Positions 7,908 to 16,079 of a DNA stretch of 64,000 nucleotides are shown piece by piece. The DNA is from Clostridia bacterium (GTDB lineage Bacteria > Bacillota > Clostridia > Oscillospirales > Acutalibacteraceae), in assembly GCA_017468425.1 (NCBI GenBank), contig JAFUIO010000026.1, forward strand, positions 1 to 64,000, in the 5' to 3' direction. The translations under genes were made by a program, and so were the position numbers. The notes under the pieces are model-generated. The model had not been told where the DNA came from. It searched no databases and saw nothing but the letters and a program-made list of their open reading frames with translations. Positions within the stretch are counted from its first letter, which is position 1, and each line of letters starts with the position of its first letter.

Positions 7908-9644
7908 TCAGATATACCAGATCCAACCGAAGAACACAATAATAATGATCCATTCGAAGAAAGAATATCCGGTATTTTCTGAACTGCCTGAATCGTCATT
8001 TACTTCAACTTCAATGTATGCCTTATCGAAAATCTCACCGGTATCTTTATCATACAGAGTTATAGTTAAAGTTTGTTTTCCTTCACCTTCGCCATAAATT
8101 CTGAGAGGAGCTTTTTTCTGTACTAAGTCTAATTCATCTTCAAGCCATTCACCTTTGGCAACGGTTACATCTTCAAAAGAAAATTTAAGAGCTGTGTTTC
8201 CGCTATAATCATCCCACCAAACATAAACATCCACATACTCATCTTCATCGATAGTTACTTCATAATCAGAAAGAGTAAGCTTTGGCTTTACGGAATCCGG
8301 ATCGACCACAGTAACAGTTATTTTCTCTGTGTCAAGCACTTTTTCTGTGTTTCTGTTAATTATGCTTACTGTTACGGTAGTTGTGCCGACATCTTCGCCA
8401 AATATTAAAAGCGGAACCCGGTCAGAAGCTACTTCGCCCCAAGCACATTTAGCTATACTGTCATCGGCAACTTTAAAGTTTATAGTATAATTACCATCAA
8501 CACCTTCAAGCAAGCAATCAACAGTCAGAGACCCGCCTTTTTCTATTGTAATTGAAGAAAGTGCTACCGTTAAATCTACAGTTGAAGAAGCAGCTGTTAC
8601 TTTCACCGTGAATGTACAGCTTTTTGTTACTCCGCCTTCTGTGTATTTTACGGTGATTGTTTTTGTTCCTGCTGTTGTTGAAGAAAAACCGCTGACAGTA
8701 TAAGAAGTAACTTTTGCAGTTGTTCCGTCTGAATAATGTGCTTTAATAGCAAGGCCTGTTTTGTCAAAGCTTTCGCCGACATTATAGGTTGTTTTGTTCG
8801 GCATTGACGCAACGGAAATTTTTGAAAGTGTTTTAGCTGATACTGAATCACATGTAACGGAGAAACCATAGTTACCAATCCAATAAGAGCGATTATGTCC
8901 CATAACAATTTTAATGTAATAGGTGTGACCTTTCTCTAAAGTCACTTCCGCAGATGATGTACTATAGCATGTAGATATGGTTTTTTGGTATTCATCCATC
9001 AAATGCATCTGTAAATATTGTGTGTCATTCCAACCTTCTTATATATTTTTATTTACTAATGACATTTTGTATGTACCCGAAATAGGCGCATCGAATTTAT
9101 ACCAATCAATATCACCAGTGCCATCTAATGAATAGTCATAGCTCCGATTAATGTTAATAGCAGTTGCTTCACTCATATTATTTGACACAGGGTCTAAAAT
9201 GTAAGTAAGGAGAATCTCATAATTACCTGTATATTCAGGTCGATTGTAACCCATAGTTACTTTTATATAGTATGTTGTGTTTTTTTCCAATTTTATATTT
9301 GTCGAAGATGTATCCGAAAGGAATGATATTTCTTTCAGGTATGTATCATATACAAATAAATTCACCTGCTGTGTGCTGTTTGATCCGGAATTTATATTAT
9401 AATTTTCCAGAGCGATTGTATAATACGCATCATCAGAAAGTGTTGTGAACTTAAACCAGTCTTGCTCGCCGGCTTTGCTTAAACTACTTACATATTCTGT
9501 GCCGAATGAGGGGATTTTTGTTGCAGTTGCTCTTGTGCTGCCTGCTGCCAGTTCCGTGGCAACAGCAGATGCACTTACTGCGAAAACAGACAAAGCAATA
9601 ACTGCCGCCATTAAAAGTGAGATGATTTTTGAAATTTTTTTCAT
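7908..9644 (-). pseudogene. Surface protein with two PPC-like domains and Ig-like domains, interrupted by an in-frame TAA
   Basis: One reading frame of 579 codons encodes a secreted protein, but codon 202 (9041-9039) is TAA. Upstream are 201 residues: a Sec signal peptide (MKKISKIISLLMAAVIALSV, cleavage near ASA), one complete PPC-like domain (EQDWFKFTT...TYYIKVTMGYNRP...GNYEILL), and the start of a second (IDWYKFDAPISGTYKMSLV). After the stop the same frame continues without shift (EGWNDTQYLQMHLMDEYQK...TYYIKIVMGHNRS...GNYGFSV), completing the second domain. Then come a bacterial Ig-like group 3 domain, two related ~95-residue beta domains (each with PL-I-GE and an acidic end), and a hydrophobic carboxy tail (FFEWIIIIVFFGWIWYI). 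The 366-residue downstream piece could only start at an internal ATG (9008) lacking a good ribosome site. Either a recent nonsense mutation or stop-codon readthrough. Confidence 0.85.
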
Positions 9645-9667
9645 AATGACTTTCCTTTCTTTTTAAA

Positions 9668-9684
9668 TATCCCATTTTGGGATA
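9668..9684. promoter_or_regulatory. Operator 1, probable XRE binding site
   Basis: Perfect palindrome TATCCCATTTTGGGATA (7-bp arms, 3-base centre). It lies just downstream of the -10 of the surface-protein promoter, over its transcription start. A second copy is centred 24 bp away. Confidence 0.65.
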
Positions 9685-9689
9685 TTATG

Positions 9690-9718
9690 ATTATACCAAA
9701 GTGGGATAATAATGTCAA
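9690..9718 (-). promoter_or_regulatory. Perfect-consensus SigA promoter of the interrupted surface protein
   Basis: TTGACA (9718-9713), 17 bases, TATAAT (9695-9690) on the reverse strand: full match to consensus. Overlapped by operator 2 and followed by operator 1. Confidence 0.85.
9692..9708. promoter_or_regulatory. Operator 2, probable XRE binding site
   Basis: TATACCAAAGTGGGATA, one mismatch from the arms of operator 1. It covers most of the -10 hexamer and the adjacent spacer of the leftward promoter. Confidence 0.6.
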
Positions 9719-9729
9719 GGGGTGACATT

Positions 9730-9948
9730 ATGAGGCTTAAAGAATTGCGGAAAAGCAAGGGTATATCTCAACTTAAATTAGCAATGGATCTGAATATGAA
9801 TCAGAATAGTATCAGCCGTTATGAAAACGGAATCAGAGAAGCTGATTATGCCACATTAATCTCTTTTGCAGATTATTTTAATGTGTCAATAGACTATTTG
9901 CTTGAAAGAACAGATAACCCTACTTTTTTATCCTCCACAAACAAATAA
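9730..9948 (+). CDS. Small XRE-family HTH regulator
   Basis: A 72-residue one-domain Cro/C1-type regulator: LKELRKSKGISQLKLAMDL (helices 1-2), then NQNSISRYENGIREADYATL (recognition helix) and LISFADYFNVSIDYLLERTD, the classic short-repressor ending. An in-frame ATG at 9712 exists, but AGGGGTGA lies six bases before the ATG at 9730, so the later start is chosen. It is divergent from the surface protein gene, and the two palindromes between them are the natural binding sites. It probably represses that gene and itself. No phage genes are near. Confidence 0.88.
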   Translation: MRLKELRKSKGISQLKLAMDLNMNQNSISRYENGIREADYATLISFADYFNVSIDYLLERTDNPTFLSSTNK

Positions 9949-9988
9949 AACCTCACAAGACTTATTAAAAAAGTCCTGTGAGGTTTTT
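9947..9988 (+). terminator. Terminator of the XRE gene
   Basis: Stem AAAACCTCACA(A)GACTT / AAGTC(C)TGTGAGGTTTT followed by T-tract. The outer stem resembles the hairpin at 17648-17689. Confidence 0.85.
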
Positions 9989-9992
9989 ATAC

Positions 9993-10080
9993 TATCACTG
10001 ATATAAGCTTTATGATAATTGGTCAGTGCCTTGCCCATAGTTAGTTTAAATCTACAAATCATAATTTAACTGTTGCTAAC
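9993..10080. repeat. Dispersed intergenic element, copy A
   Basis: Begins TATCACTGAT and is alignable for about 60 bases with copy B (59254 onward), more weakly with copy C (17555 onward). It ends about 89 bases later at an inverted repeat. All three copies sit between genes, near 3' ends. Confidence 0.55.
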
Positions 10081-10197
10081 CTTGCCATTTTGCTGTCATC
10101 CTTGAGCGTCAGCGAAGGATCTCAAAATGGCAACATGATTAAATTAAAACACCGCCGGGATTCTTCGCTAATGCTCGAGAATGACGGCGGAGTTTTT
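10081..10197. repeat. Inverted-repeat cluster with GAGCG..AGCGAAGGAT-type elements
   Basis: Arms TTGCCATTTTG (about 10081-10092) and CAAAATGGCAA (about 10122-10132) enclose TGTCATCCTTGAGCG...AGCGAAGGATCT. A second, inverted version (GATTCTTCGCTAATGCTCGAGAATGAC) follows between CCGCCG-type arms. Such sequences are a common class of dispersed bacterial intergenic repeats. It may also terminate the leftward ddh transcript, which ends at 10208. Confidence 0.6.
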
Positions 10198-10207
10198 CGC
10201 TTAAATA

Positions 10208-11185
10208 TTAGAGTAAATGTGAAATCATTTCTTCATGTGACATCGGTGACAAATCTGCAGGTGCAATATCAAAAACTGTTTTGCAGCCTGTATCGCCTTT
10301 TTTATTCAGCTTATAAATTGCTCTTGCATATGCCACAAGAACGCTTGCGGTAAACTCGGGGTTTGAATCAAGCTTAAGGCTGTATTCGATAACGTGATTG
10401 TTTTCTCCGTTAAGACCTGTTTTACCTGTGCGGATTACTGAACCGCCGTGAGGAATTCCTTTATGGTCGCGGTCAAGCTCTTCCTGTGAAATAAAGTTCA
10501 CTGTTGTATCGTAATCAGAGAAGTATTTGGGCATTGTTTTGATTTCATTTTCAATGCGTGACAAATCTGCACCGTCTTCAGCCACAACATAGCAAAGACG
10601 AGTGTGTTTTTCTCTTGTTGTAAGTTCGGGGTTTTCACCCTTTCTTACCTTTTCCATTGCTTCTTCAACAGGGCAGGTATACTGTCTTGCATCAACCACA
10701 CCGTCAAGTCTTCTGATTGCATCAGAATGTCCCTGACTTACACCTTTACCCCAGAAAGTATAATCCTTTCCGTCAGGAAGAATTGAATTTGCATAAAGTC
10801 TGTTAAGTGAGAACATACCCGGGTCCCAACCTACTGAAATTGCAGCAGTTGTGCCGTTCTCCTTTGCAACCTTGTCAACCTTTGCAAAATGCACGGGAAT
10901 ATCTGCGTGAGTATCAAATGAATCAACAACGTTGAAATTCTTTGCAAGTGCAGGTGTCATTTCAGGCAGGTCAGTTGCACTGCCGCCGCAGATAATAAGC
11001 ACATCGATGTCATCTTTATACTTTTCAATATCATTTGCAGAATATGCCTTGATACCTGTCAGAGTTTTAAGTGTTTCAGGACTTCTTCTTGTAAAAACAC
11101 CGAAAAGCTCCATATCTTCATTCTGTCTTACAGCAAGTTCAACTCCCTTGCCGAGATTGCCGTAACCGTAAATTGCTATTTTCAT
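10208..11185 (-). CDS. ddh: meso-Diaminopimelate D-dehydrogenase
   Basis: A 325-residue NADPH-dependent enzyme that makes meso-diaminopimelate in one step from tetrahydrodipicolinate, giving lysine and the peptidoglycan cross-link residue. The amino-terminal Rossmann fold begins IAIYGYGNLGKGVELAV, with FTRR for the NADP phosphate. Family blocks SFDTHADIPVHF (about 90), SVGWDPGMFSLNR (about 120) and GVSQGHSDAIRR (about 150) are all present. The length is normal. It is monocistronic, with a SigA promoter at 11218-11245 and an AAAGGGG-type ribosome site. It implies a DAP-type cell wall and the dehydrogenase variant of the lysine pathway. Confidence 0.95.
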   Translation of the reverse strand: MKIAIYGYGNLGKGVELAVRQNEDMELFGVFTRRSPETLKTLTGIKAYSANDIEKYKDDIDVLIICGGSATDLPEMTPALAKNFNVVDSFDTHADIPVHFAKVDKVAKENGTTAAISVGWDPGMFSLNRLYANSILPDGKDYTFWGKGVSQGHSDAIRRLDGVVDARQYTCPVEEAMEKVRKGENPELTTREKHTRLCYVVAEDGADLSRIENEIKTMPKYFSDYDTTVNFISQEELDRDHKGIPHGGSVIRTGKTGLNGENNHVIEYSLKLDSNPEFTASVLVAYARAIYKLNKKGDTGCKTVFDIAPADLSPMSHEEMISHLL

Positions 11186-11217
11186 AAGTAAATGCCCCTT
11201 TTAAAAAGTATGTATTT

Positions 11218-11245
11218 ATTATACTCTATCGTGAGAAATTTTCAA
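11218..11245 (-). promoter_or_regulatory. SigA promoter of ddh
   Basis: TTGAAA (11245-11240), 16 bases, TATAAT (11223-11218) on the reverse strand. Confidence 0.65.
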
Positions 11246-11372
11246 TAATTTTTTTATAAGTGATTTTATTTATTTTTTCTGCTTGTTTTGTGCAATTCTA
11301 CCGATAACGGATATTATGTGTACAATTAATCGGACTTATCCTGAACTTAAAAGATTTATTTTAAAATAAGTG

Positions 11373-11401
11373 TTGATTTTTTTTCAGTGTTAATGTATAA
11401 T
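11373..11401 (+). promoter_or_regulatory. SigA promoter of recA
   Basis: TTGATT (11373-11378), 17 bases, TATAAT (11396-11401), 41 bases before the recA ATG. Confidence 0.75.
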
Positions 11402-11410
11402 ACTGTCAAA

Positions 11411-11424
11411 CGAACATTTGTGCA
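11411..11424. promoter_or_regulatory. LexA (SOS) box at recA
   Basis: CGAACATTTGTGCA matches the Gram-positive LexA pattern GAAC-N4-GTTC except for one base in the right half. It begins ten bases after the -10 hexamer, covering the start of transcription, a classic repressor position. Confidence 0.65.
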
Positions 11425-11442
11425 GTAAATGGAGGAATAAAA

Positions 11443-12537
11443 ATGGCAGATAAACAAAAAGCTCTTGAAACAGCCTTACTTCAGATTGAAAAACAATACG
11501 GTAAAGGTGCAGTTATGCGCCTGGGTCAGAATTCAAGCCTTAATATTGAAGCAATCTCAACAGGCTCAATTGCCCTTGATGCGGCAACAGGTATCGGTGG
11601 TCTGCCCAAGGGTCGTATTATTGAAATTTACGGTCCTGAATCTTCAGGTAAAACAACTCTTGCACTTCACGCAATCGCAGAAGCACAGAAAGCAGGCGGT
11701 GAAGCAGCTTTCATCGATGCTGAACACGCACTTGATGCAGTTTATGCAGGTCATCTGGGAGTAGATGTTGATTCACTCCTTGTTTCACAGCCCGACAACG
11801 GTGAACAGGCACTTGAAATCACAGAAGCACTTGTACGCTCAGGTGCTATCGACATTATCGTAGTTGACTCTGTTGCTGCCCTTGTTCCCAGAGCAGAAAT
11901 TGACGGCGAAATGGGAGATTCTCACGTAGGTCTCCACGCAAGACTTATGTCACAGGCTCTGAGAAAACTTGCTCCCGCAGTTGCTAAATCAAACACAGTT
12001 ATTATTTTCATAAACCAGCTCCGTGAAAAAGTAGGCGTAATTTACGGCAACCCCGAAGTTACAACAGGCGGACGTGCTCTTAAATTCTATTCTTCAATCC
12101 GTATGGAAGTACGTAAAGTTGAACAGCTTAAAGGTACAGGCAGCGAAATCATCGGTAACCGCACAAGAGTTAAAATCGTTAAAAATAAAGTTGCACCTCC
12201 TTTCACAATTGCAGAATTCGATATTATGTACGGTAAAGGTATTTCAAAATGCGGTGAAATTCTTGACATGGCAGTTGAAATGGGTATTGTCAAGAAAAGC
12301 GGTGCCTGGTTCTCTTACGGTGAAACTCGCCTCGGACAGGGCCGCGATAACGTAAAAGACTATATCGACAAAACTCCCGAATTTGCAAAAGAGCTCGAAG
12401 ACCTTATCAAAGCAAAAAAAGGCGAGGCAGAAGAAGTTAAAGCAAAACCTGCAGAAAAAAAAGGAACAGTTACTAAAGGCATAACAAAGCAGCAGGCAAG
12501 AGCTGCTATTGACATTATAGTTGAAGATGACGACTGA
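11443..12537 (+). CDS. recA: RecA recombinase
   Basis: The 364-residue strand-exchange ATPase and SOS co-protease. Walker A is GPESSGKT at residues 64-71; further hallmarks are [10 protein letters not shown], Walker [13 protein letters not shown], the L2-flanking [16 protein letters not shown] and [13 protein letters not shown] Lys/Glu-rich tail ends in EDDD, as usual. TGGAGG precedes the ATG. It heads the recA-recX-rimO-pgsA run; recX overlaps its end by 17 bases. The SOS box and promoter upstream indicate damage control. Confidence 0.98.
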   Translation: MADKQKALETALLQIEKQYGKGAVMRLGQNSSLNIEAISTGSIALDAATGIGGLPKGRIIEIYGPESSGKTTLALHAIAEAQKAGGEAAFIDAEHALDAVYAGHLGVDVDSLLVSQPDNGEQALEITEALVRSGAIDIIVVDSVAALVPRAEIDGEMGDSHVGLHARLMSQALRKLAPAVAKSNTVIIFINQLREKVGVIYGNPEVTTGGRALKFYSSIRMEVRKVEQLKGTGSEIIGNRTRVKIVKNKVAPPFTIAEFDIMYGKGISKCGEILDMAVEMGIVKKSGAWFSYGETRLGQGRDNVKDYIDKTPEFAKELEDLIKAKKGEAEEVKAKPAEKKGTVTKGITKQQARAAIDIIVEDDD

Positions 12538-13165
12538 TAATATATTCCGACTTTCTGTTAAAAACGGCAGAAACAATAAAATACATATCTTTCTGAACGA
12601 TGAATATTCACTTACAGTGGACAGTGCTTTCTGGTTTTCTTCAGAATGGTGTGTAAAAAAAGAAATAGACGAAGAAGAACTTGAACTTCTGAAAGAGGAA
12701 ATTGAAAACAGACGTGCATGGAACAGTGCTCTTGACCTGCTTTCAATCAGAAGCCATTCTCAGAAGGAGCTTGTTATGAAGCTCCGTCGCAAATATTCAC
12801 AGAACGCAGCCGAGCTCGCCGCCGAAAAAGCGGTAGGGCTCGGTCTTCTTGACGATGAAAGCTTTGCGGAAATGTATGCAAGGGAACTGCTTGAAAGAAA
12901 AAAATACGGTATTTCCCGCATAAAAAATGAGTTGAAATCAAAGGGTATTTCTGCACAAATTATCGAAAGTGCCGTGTCTTCACTTGACATTGACGCAAAA
13001 GAAAGTATAATTAGTTTAGTGGAAAGAAAATATGCACGTAAACTCGGCGATGAAAAAGGCAGAAGAAGTGTAATTGCCGCATTGCAGAGACTGGGATATT
13101 CATATTCCGATATTATGTCTGCTCTGCGTGAAGTGAGTGAGTGCAGCGATTACGAAGAATGGTGA
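12521..13165 (+). CDS. recX: RecX regulator of RecA
   Basis: A 214-residue RecX family protein that modulates RecA filaments. Three-helix repeats are visible: [57 protein letters not shown] split over two repeats, and a third near [19 protein letters not shown]. The start overlaps recA; the ATG at 12527 is an alternative. Overlap with recA and a nine-base gap to rimO indicate one transcript. Confidence 0.92.
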   Translation: MKMTTDNIFRLSVKNGRNNKIHIFLNDEYSLTVDSAFWFSSEWCVKKEIDEEELELLKEEIENRRAWNSALDLLSIRSHSQKELVMKLRRKYSQNAAELAAEKAVGLGLLDDESFAEMYARELLERKKYGISRIKNELKSKGISAQIIESAVSSLDIDAKESIISLVERKYARKLGDEKGRRSVIAALQRLGYSYSDIMSALREVSECSDYEEW

Positions 13166-13174
13166 GGTAACCCT

Positions 13175-14512
13175 ATGAATGAACTCAGAGCAGCTTTGAT
13201 TTCTCTCGGCTGTCCCAAAAATCAGGTTGATGCAGAAATGCTGATTGCCCGACTTGAAGATGCAGGATTTGTTTTTTCTGATATGACAGACGGCAGCGTA
13301 GATGTTGTGATAATAAACACCTGCGGTTTTATTGACGAAGCTAAAAAAGAAGCTATCGACAATATCCTCGATGCCATTGAAATGAAAAACAACGGAGAGA
13401 CAGAAGCAATTATTGTCACAGGCTGTCTGAGTGAAGTTTATAAAGAAGAAATTTTAAAAGAATTCCCTGAGGTTGATGCCGTTGTCGGTATCGGCTCAAA
13501 CGGTGATATAGCTGAAATCTGCAAAGAAGCTGTAAAAGGCAACAGGAAAGCATATTTCAGACCTAAATGCGAAATGCCCCTTAACGGTGCAAGACATCTT
13601 CTTTCTCCCGATCACTGGGCATATCTTAAAATAGCAGAAGGCTGCTCAAACAGATGCACTTACTGTGCAATTCCCGATATCCGCGGTGATTTCAGAAGCC
13701 GCAAGGAAGAAGATATTATCAAAGAAGCAGAAGAACTTGCTTCTGCGGGAATCAAAGAGCTTATCGTTGTGGCACAGGATACAACAAGATACGGCGAAGA
13801 CCTTTACGGTGAACCTAAGCTTGCAGACCTGCTTGAAAAATTAGCGGAAATTGACGGTATTGAATGGATAAGAATTCTCTATTGCTACCCCGACAGAATT
13901 ACTGACAGACTTCTTGAAGTAATGAGAGACAACGAAAAAATTGTCCATTACATAGACCTTCCTTTGCAGCACGCAGACGGAAAAGTTTTAAAGCTTATGA
14001 ACCGTTCGGGTGACGATAAATCTTTACGTGAACTTATTGAAAAAATCAGAAAATATATGCCTGACGTTGTTATCAGAACAACCTTTATCACAGGCTTCCC
14101 CGGTGAAGGCGAAAAAGAGTTTGAAACTCTTGCAGAATTCGTAAAAGATATGCGTTTTGACCGCCTCGGATGTTTTGCTTATTCCCCTCAGGAAGGCACT
14201 CCTGCTTTCAGCTTTGAAAACCAGGTTGATGAGCAGACAAAAATTGACCGCGGCGAAAACATTATGGACCTTCAGAGAAATATCGTTGATGAGAAAAATG
14301 AAGAACTTATGGGCAGAGTTCTTAAAGTTTTCATTGAGGGATACGACGGATATCTTGACTGCTACATCGGCAGAAGTTATATGGATGCCCCTGAAATTGA
14401 CACACTTGTTTATTTCACTTCAGAAAATTCCTACGAAGAAGGGGATTTTGCAGAAGTGCTGATTACTGACTTGCAGGACTATGACCTTGTGGGCAGAGAA
14501 AATATTGATTAA
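13175..14512 (+). CDS. rimO: Ribosomal protein S12 methylthiotransferase
   Basis: A 445-residue radical SAM enzyme that methylthiolates the conserved Asp of S12. The amino-terminal UPF0004 domain starts ALISLGCPKNQVDAE, with NTCGFIDEAKKEA and VTGCLSE supplying three cluster cysteines. The radical SAM domain has EGCSNRCTYCAIP (CxxxCxxC), and a carboxy TRAM domain ends the protein. The SLGCPKN and GFIDEAK motifs separate RimO from MiaB. AGGTAA lies before the ATG. It is translated in series with recX and pgsA. Confidence 0.95.
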   Translation: MNELRAALISLGCPKNQVDAEMLIARLEDAGFVFSDMTDGSVDVVIINTCGFIDEAKKEAIDNILDAIEMKNNGETEAIIVTGCLSEVYKEEILKEFPEVDAVVGIGSNGDIAEICKEAVKGNRKAYFRPKCEMPLNGARHLLSPDHWAYLKIAEGCSNRCTYCAIPDIRGDFRSRKEEDIIKEAEELASAGIKELIVVAQDTTRYGEDLYGEPKLADLLEKLAEIDGIEWIRILYCYPDRITDRLLEVMRDNEKIVHYIDLPLQHADGKVLKLMNRSGDDKSLRELIEKIRKYMPDVVIRTTFITGFPGEGEKEFETLAEFVKDMRFDRLGCFAYSPQEGTPAFSFENQVDEQTKIDRGENIMDLQRNIVDEKNEELMGRVLKVFIEGYDGYLDCYIGRSYMDAPEIDTLVYFTSENSYEEGDFAEVLITDLQDYDLVGRENID

Positions 14513-14524
14513 GGCGGTGAAGAT

Positions 14525-15097
14525 GTGAAATTCAATTTACCTAACTTACTTACAGTAATAAGAATATTTATGGCACCTGTTTTTCTGGTGTTCCTTATGG
14601 CAGAAACTCTTCCCCATAACTTTTTATGGGCATTTATAATTTTCACCGTTGCAAGTATCACTGATTTTGTAGACGGCAAGCTTGCAAGGAAAAACAATCA
14701 GGTTACTAATCTCGGAAAGCTTCTTGACCCACTTGCAGATAAAATGCTCACCACAGCAGCACTTTTAGGTTTTATGAAATTCGGCCTTTGCAATATATGG
14801 GTGCTGATGATTGTACTTACTCGCGAATTCACAGTTACAGGCATAAGAATGATTGCAACTGTACAGAATGTTGTTATCCCTGCAAATATCTGGGGTAAAA
14901 TCAAAACTGCAACGCAGATGACATTTTCAATTGTAATTATGGTTATTGCAGAACTTATTGCAGATTTCCACTTTATGCCTTACCAGTATTTTATTACCGC
15001 TTCCAACATTGCAATGTGGGTAATCGCAGCTTTCACATTTATTTCAGGTGCAATTTATGTTGTGCAGGCAGTAAAAGTTGTAGATTTTTCAAAATAA
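14525..15097 (+). CDS. pgsA: CDP-diacylglycerol-glycerol-3-phosphate 3-phosphatidyltransferase
   Basis: A 190-residue integral membrane enzyme of phosphatidylglycerol synthesis. The CDP-alcohol phosphotransferase motif is complete: D-FVDG-KLAR then G-KLLDPLAD, near residues 46-70. Several membrane helices surround it. The start is GTG at 14525 after GGCGGTGAAGAT; the ATG overlapping it by two bases is out of frame. It is the last gene of the recA run, followed by the T-box promoter. Confidence 0.93.
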   Translation: MKFNLPNLLTVIRIFMAPVFLVFLMAETLPHNFLWAFIIFTVASITDFVDGKLARKNNQVTNLGKLLDPLADKMLTTAALLGFMKFGLCNIWVLMIVLTREFTVTGIRMIATVQNVVIPANIWGKIKTATQMTFSIVIMVIAELIADFHFMPYQYFITASNIAMWVIAAFTFISGAIYVVQAVKVVDFSK

Positions 15098-15100
15098 GTA

Positions 15101-15129
15101 GTGAAATTTTCAGAAGAATATGATATAAT
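15101..15129 (+). promoter_or_regulatory. SigA promoter of the cysteine T-box transcript
   Basis: GTGAAA (15101-15106), 17 bases, TATAAT (15124-15129) preceded by TG-A, an extended -10. Confidence 0.65.
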
Positions 15130-15144
15130 AGTATTAATAAGTTA

Positions 15145-15405
15145 ATTCAAATGCGTTTATCGGGAGAAGTACCTGACAAGAAAGTACAAAGAGAGGGCAT
15201 TATCCGGTGCAAGATGCCTTGCTTTCCTCAGCGAAATGCACCCGTCAGCACGAGGTGGGAAAGGTTTTTTGAAACTCAGTATCGCCTTGCGGAATAACCC
15301 CGTTACAGGTTTTCGCTTTCTTTTAAGAAAGCAAGAGTTATAAACAGGAGTGGAACCGCGTTTTTACGCCTCCGTTGTCGCAAGATGACGGAGGTTTTTA
15401 TTTTT
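15145..15405 (+). ncRNA. Cysteine T-box leader of cysE-cysS
   Basis: A tRNA-sensing leader. GAGAGGG...GGTGCAAGATGCC (about 15190-15218) resembles the stem I AG-bulge and apical loop. GCGAAATGCACC at 15231-15242 carries TGC (15237-15239) as the specifier codon for Cys. The T-box antiterminator sequence GAGTGGAACCGCG ends at 15360. The terminator stem (15369-15379 with 15385-15393) is followed by TTTTTATTTTT. Uncharged tRNA-Cys should favour read-through into serine acetyltransferase and cysteinyl-tRNA synthetase. Specifier assignment rests on position and on the downstream genes. Confidence 0.92.
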
Positions 15406-15437
15406 ATCACAGTAATTTACTGAAGGAGGCGAATGGA

Positions 15438-16064
15438 ATGTTCAGACAGATAAAAGAAGACATCGAATGTGTGAAAAAAAGAGACCCTGCAGCTCGCTCT
15501 GCAGTTGAAATTCTCCTTTTATATCCGGGCCTTAAAGCAATCAGAGCTCACAGACTTGCCTATAAGCTTTATCATAAAAAATTATATTTTCTTGCAAGAT
15601 ACGTTTCTCAACGTGCAGCAAGAAAAACAGGTATTGAAATCCATCCTGCCGCAAAAATAGGTAAAAGATTTTTCATAGACCACGGCACAGGTGTTGTTAT
15701 AGGCGAAACAACAGAAATCGGCGACGACGTGATTGTTTATCAGGGTGTAACCCTGGGCGGTACAGGTAAAGATACGGGCAAACGTCACCCTACAATCGGC
15801 AACCACGTGCTTATCGGTTCAGGTGCTAAAGTTTTAGGTCCCCTTACAATCGGCAGTAACACAAATATTGCTTCAGGTGCAGTTGTCCTTGACGATATTC
15901 CGGAGAACAGTACGGCTGTTGGCGTGCCTGCAAGAGTTGTGAAATTAAACGGCAACCGAGTTGACACTCTCGACCAGATTCACATTCCTGACCCCGTTGC
16001 ACAGGAACTTAATCGCCTTGAAGAAGAAATTAAAAAATTAAAAAAACAAATAGAAGAAAAGTAA
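15438..16064 (+). CDS. cysE: Serine O-acetyltransferase
   Basis: A 208-residue enzyme making O-acetylserine for cysteine synthesis. Hexapeptide repeats of the left-handed beta helix start at GIEIHPAAKIGKRFFIDHG; catalytic motifs DHGTGVVIGETTEIGD and QGVTLGGTGKDTGKRHPTIG are intact. A coiled-coil-like carboxy tail (LNRLEEEIKKLKKQIEEK) is charged. The frame is open back to 15375, but that part is the T-box terminator; GAAGGAGG at 15422-15429 sets the ATG at 15438. It is a small, EpsC-type CysE. cysS follows 15 bases later. Confidence 0.94.
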   Translation: MFRQIKEDIECVKKRDPAARSAVEILLLYPGLKAIRAHRLAYKLYHKKLYFLARYVSQRAARKTGIEIHPAAKIGKRFFIDHGTGVVIGETTEIGDDVIVYQGVTLGGTGKDTGKRHPTIGNHVLIGSGAKVLGPLTIGSNTNIASGAVVLDDIPENSTAVGVPARVVKLNGNRVDTLDQIHIPDPVAQELNRLEEEIKKLKKQIEEK

Positions 16065-16079
16065 TGAGAGGAAACGAGT

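Noticed and set aside
9712-9729. Earlier start of the XRE gene
   Set aside because: It overlaps the ribosome site and the -35 of the opposite promoter; ATG 9730 is correctly spaced.
9712-9948. Prophage or plasmid fragment marked by the XRE gene
   Set aside because: No integrase, phage or plasmid genes and no attachment repeats surround it.
12521-12537. Programmed frameshift between recA and recX
   Set aside because: The overlap is ordinary translational coupling; recX has its own ATG and both proteins are complete.
15375-15437. Longer serine acetyltransferase beginning in the T-box
   Set aside because: Those codons are the terminator stem and leader; GGAGG points to 15438.
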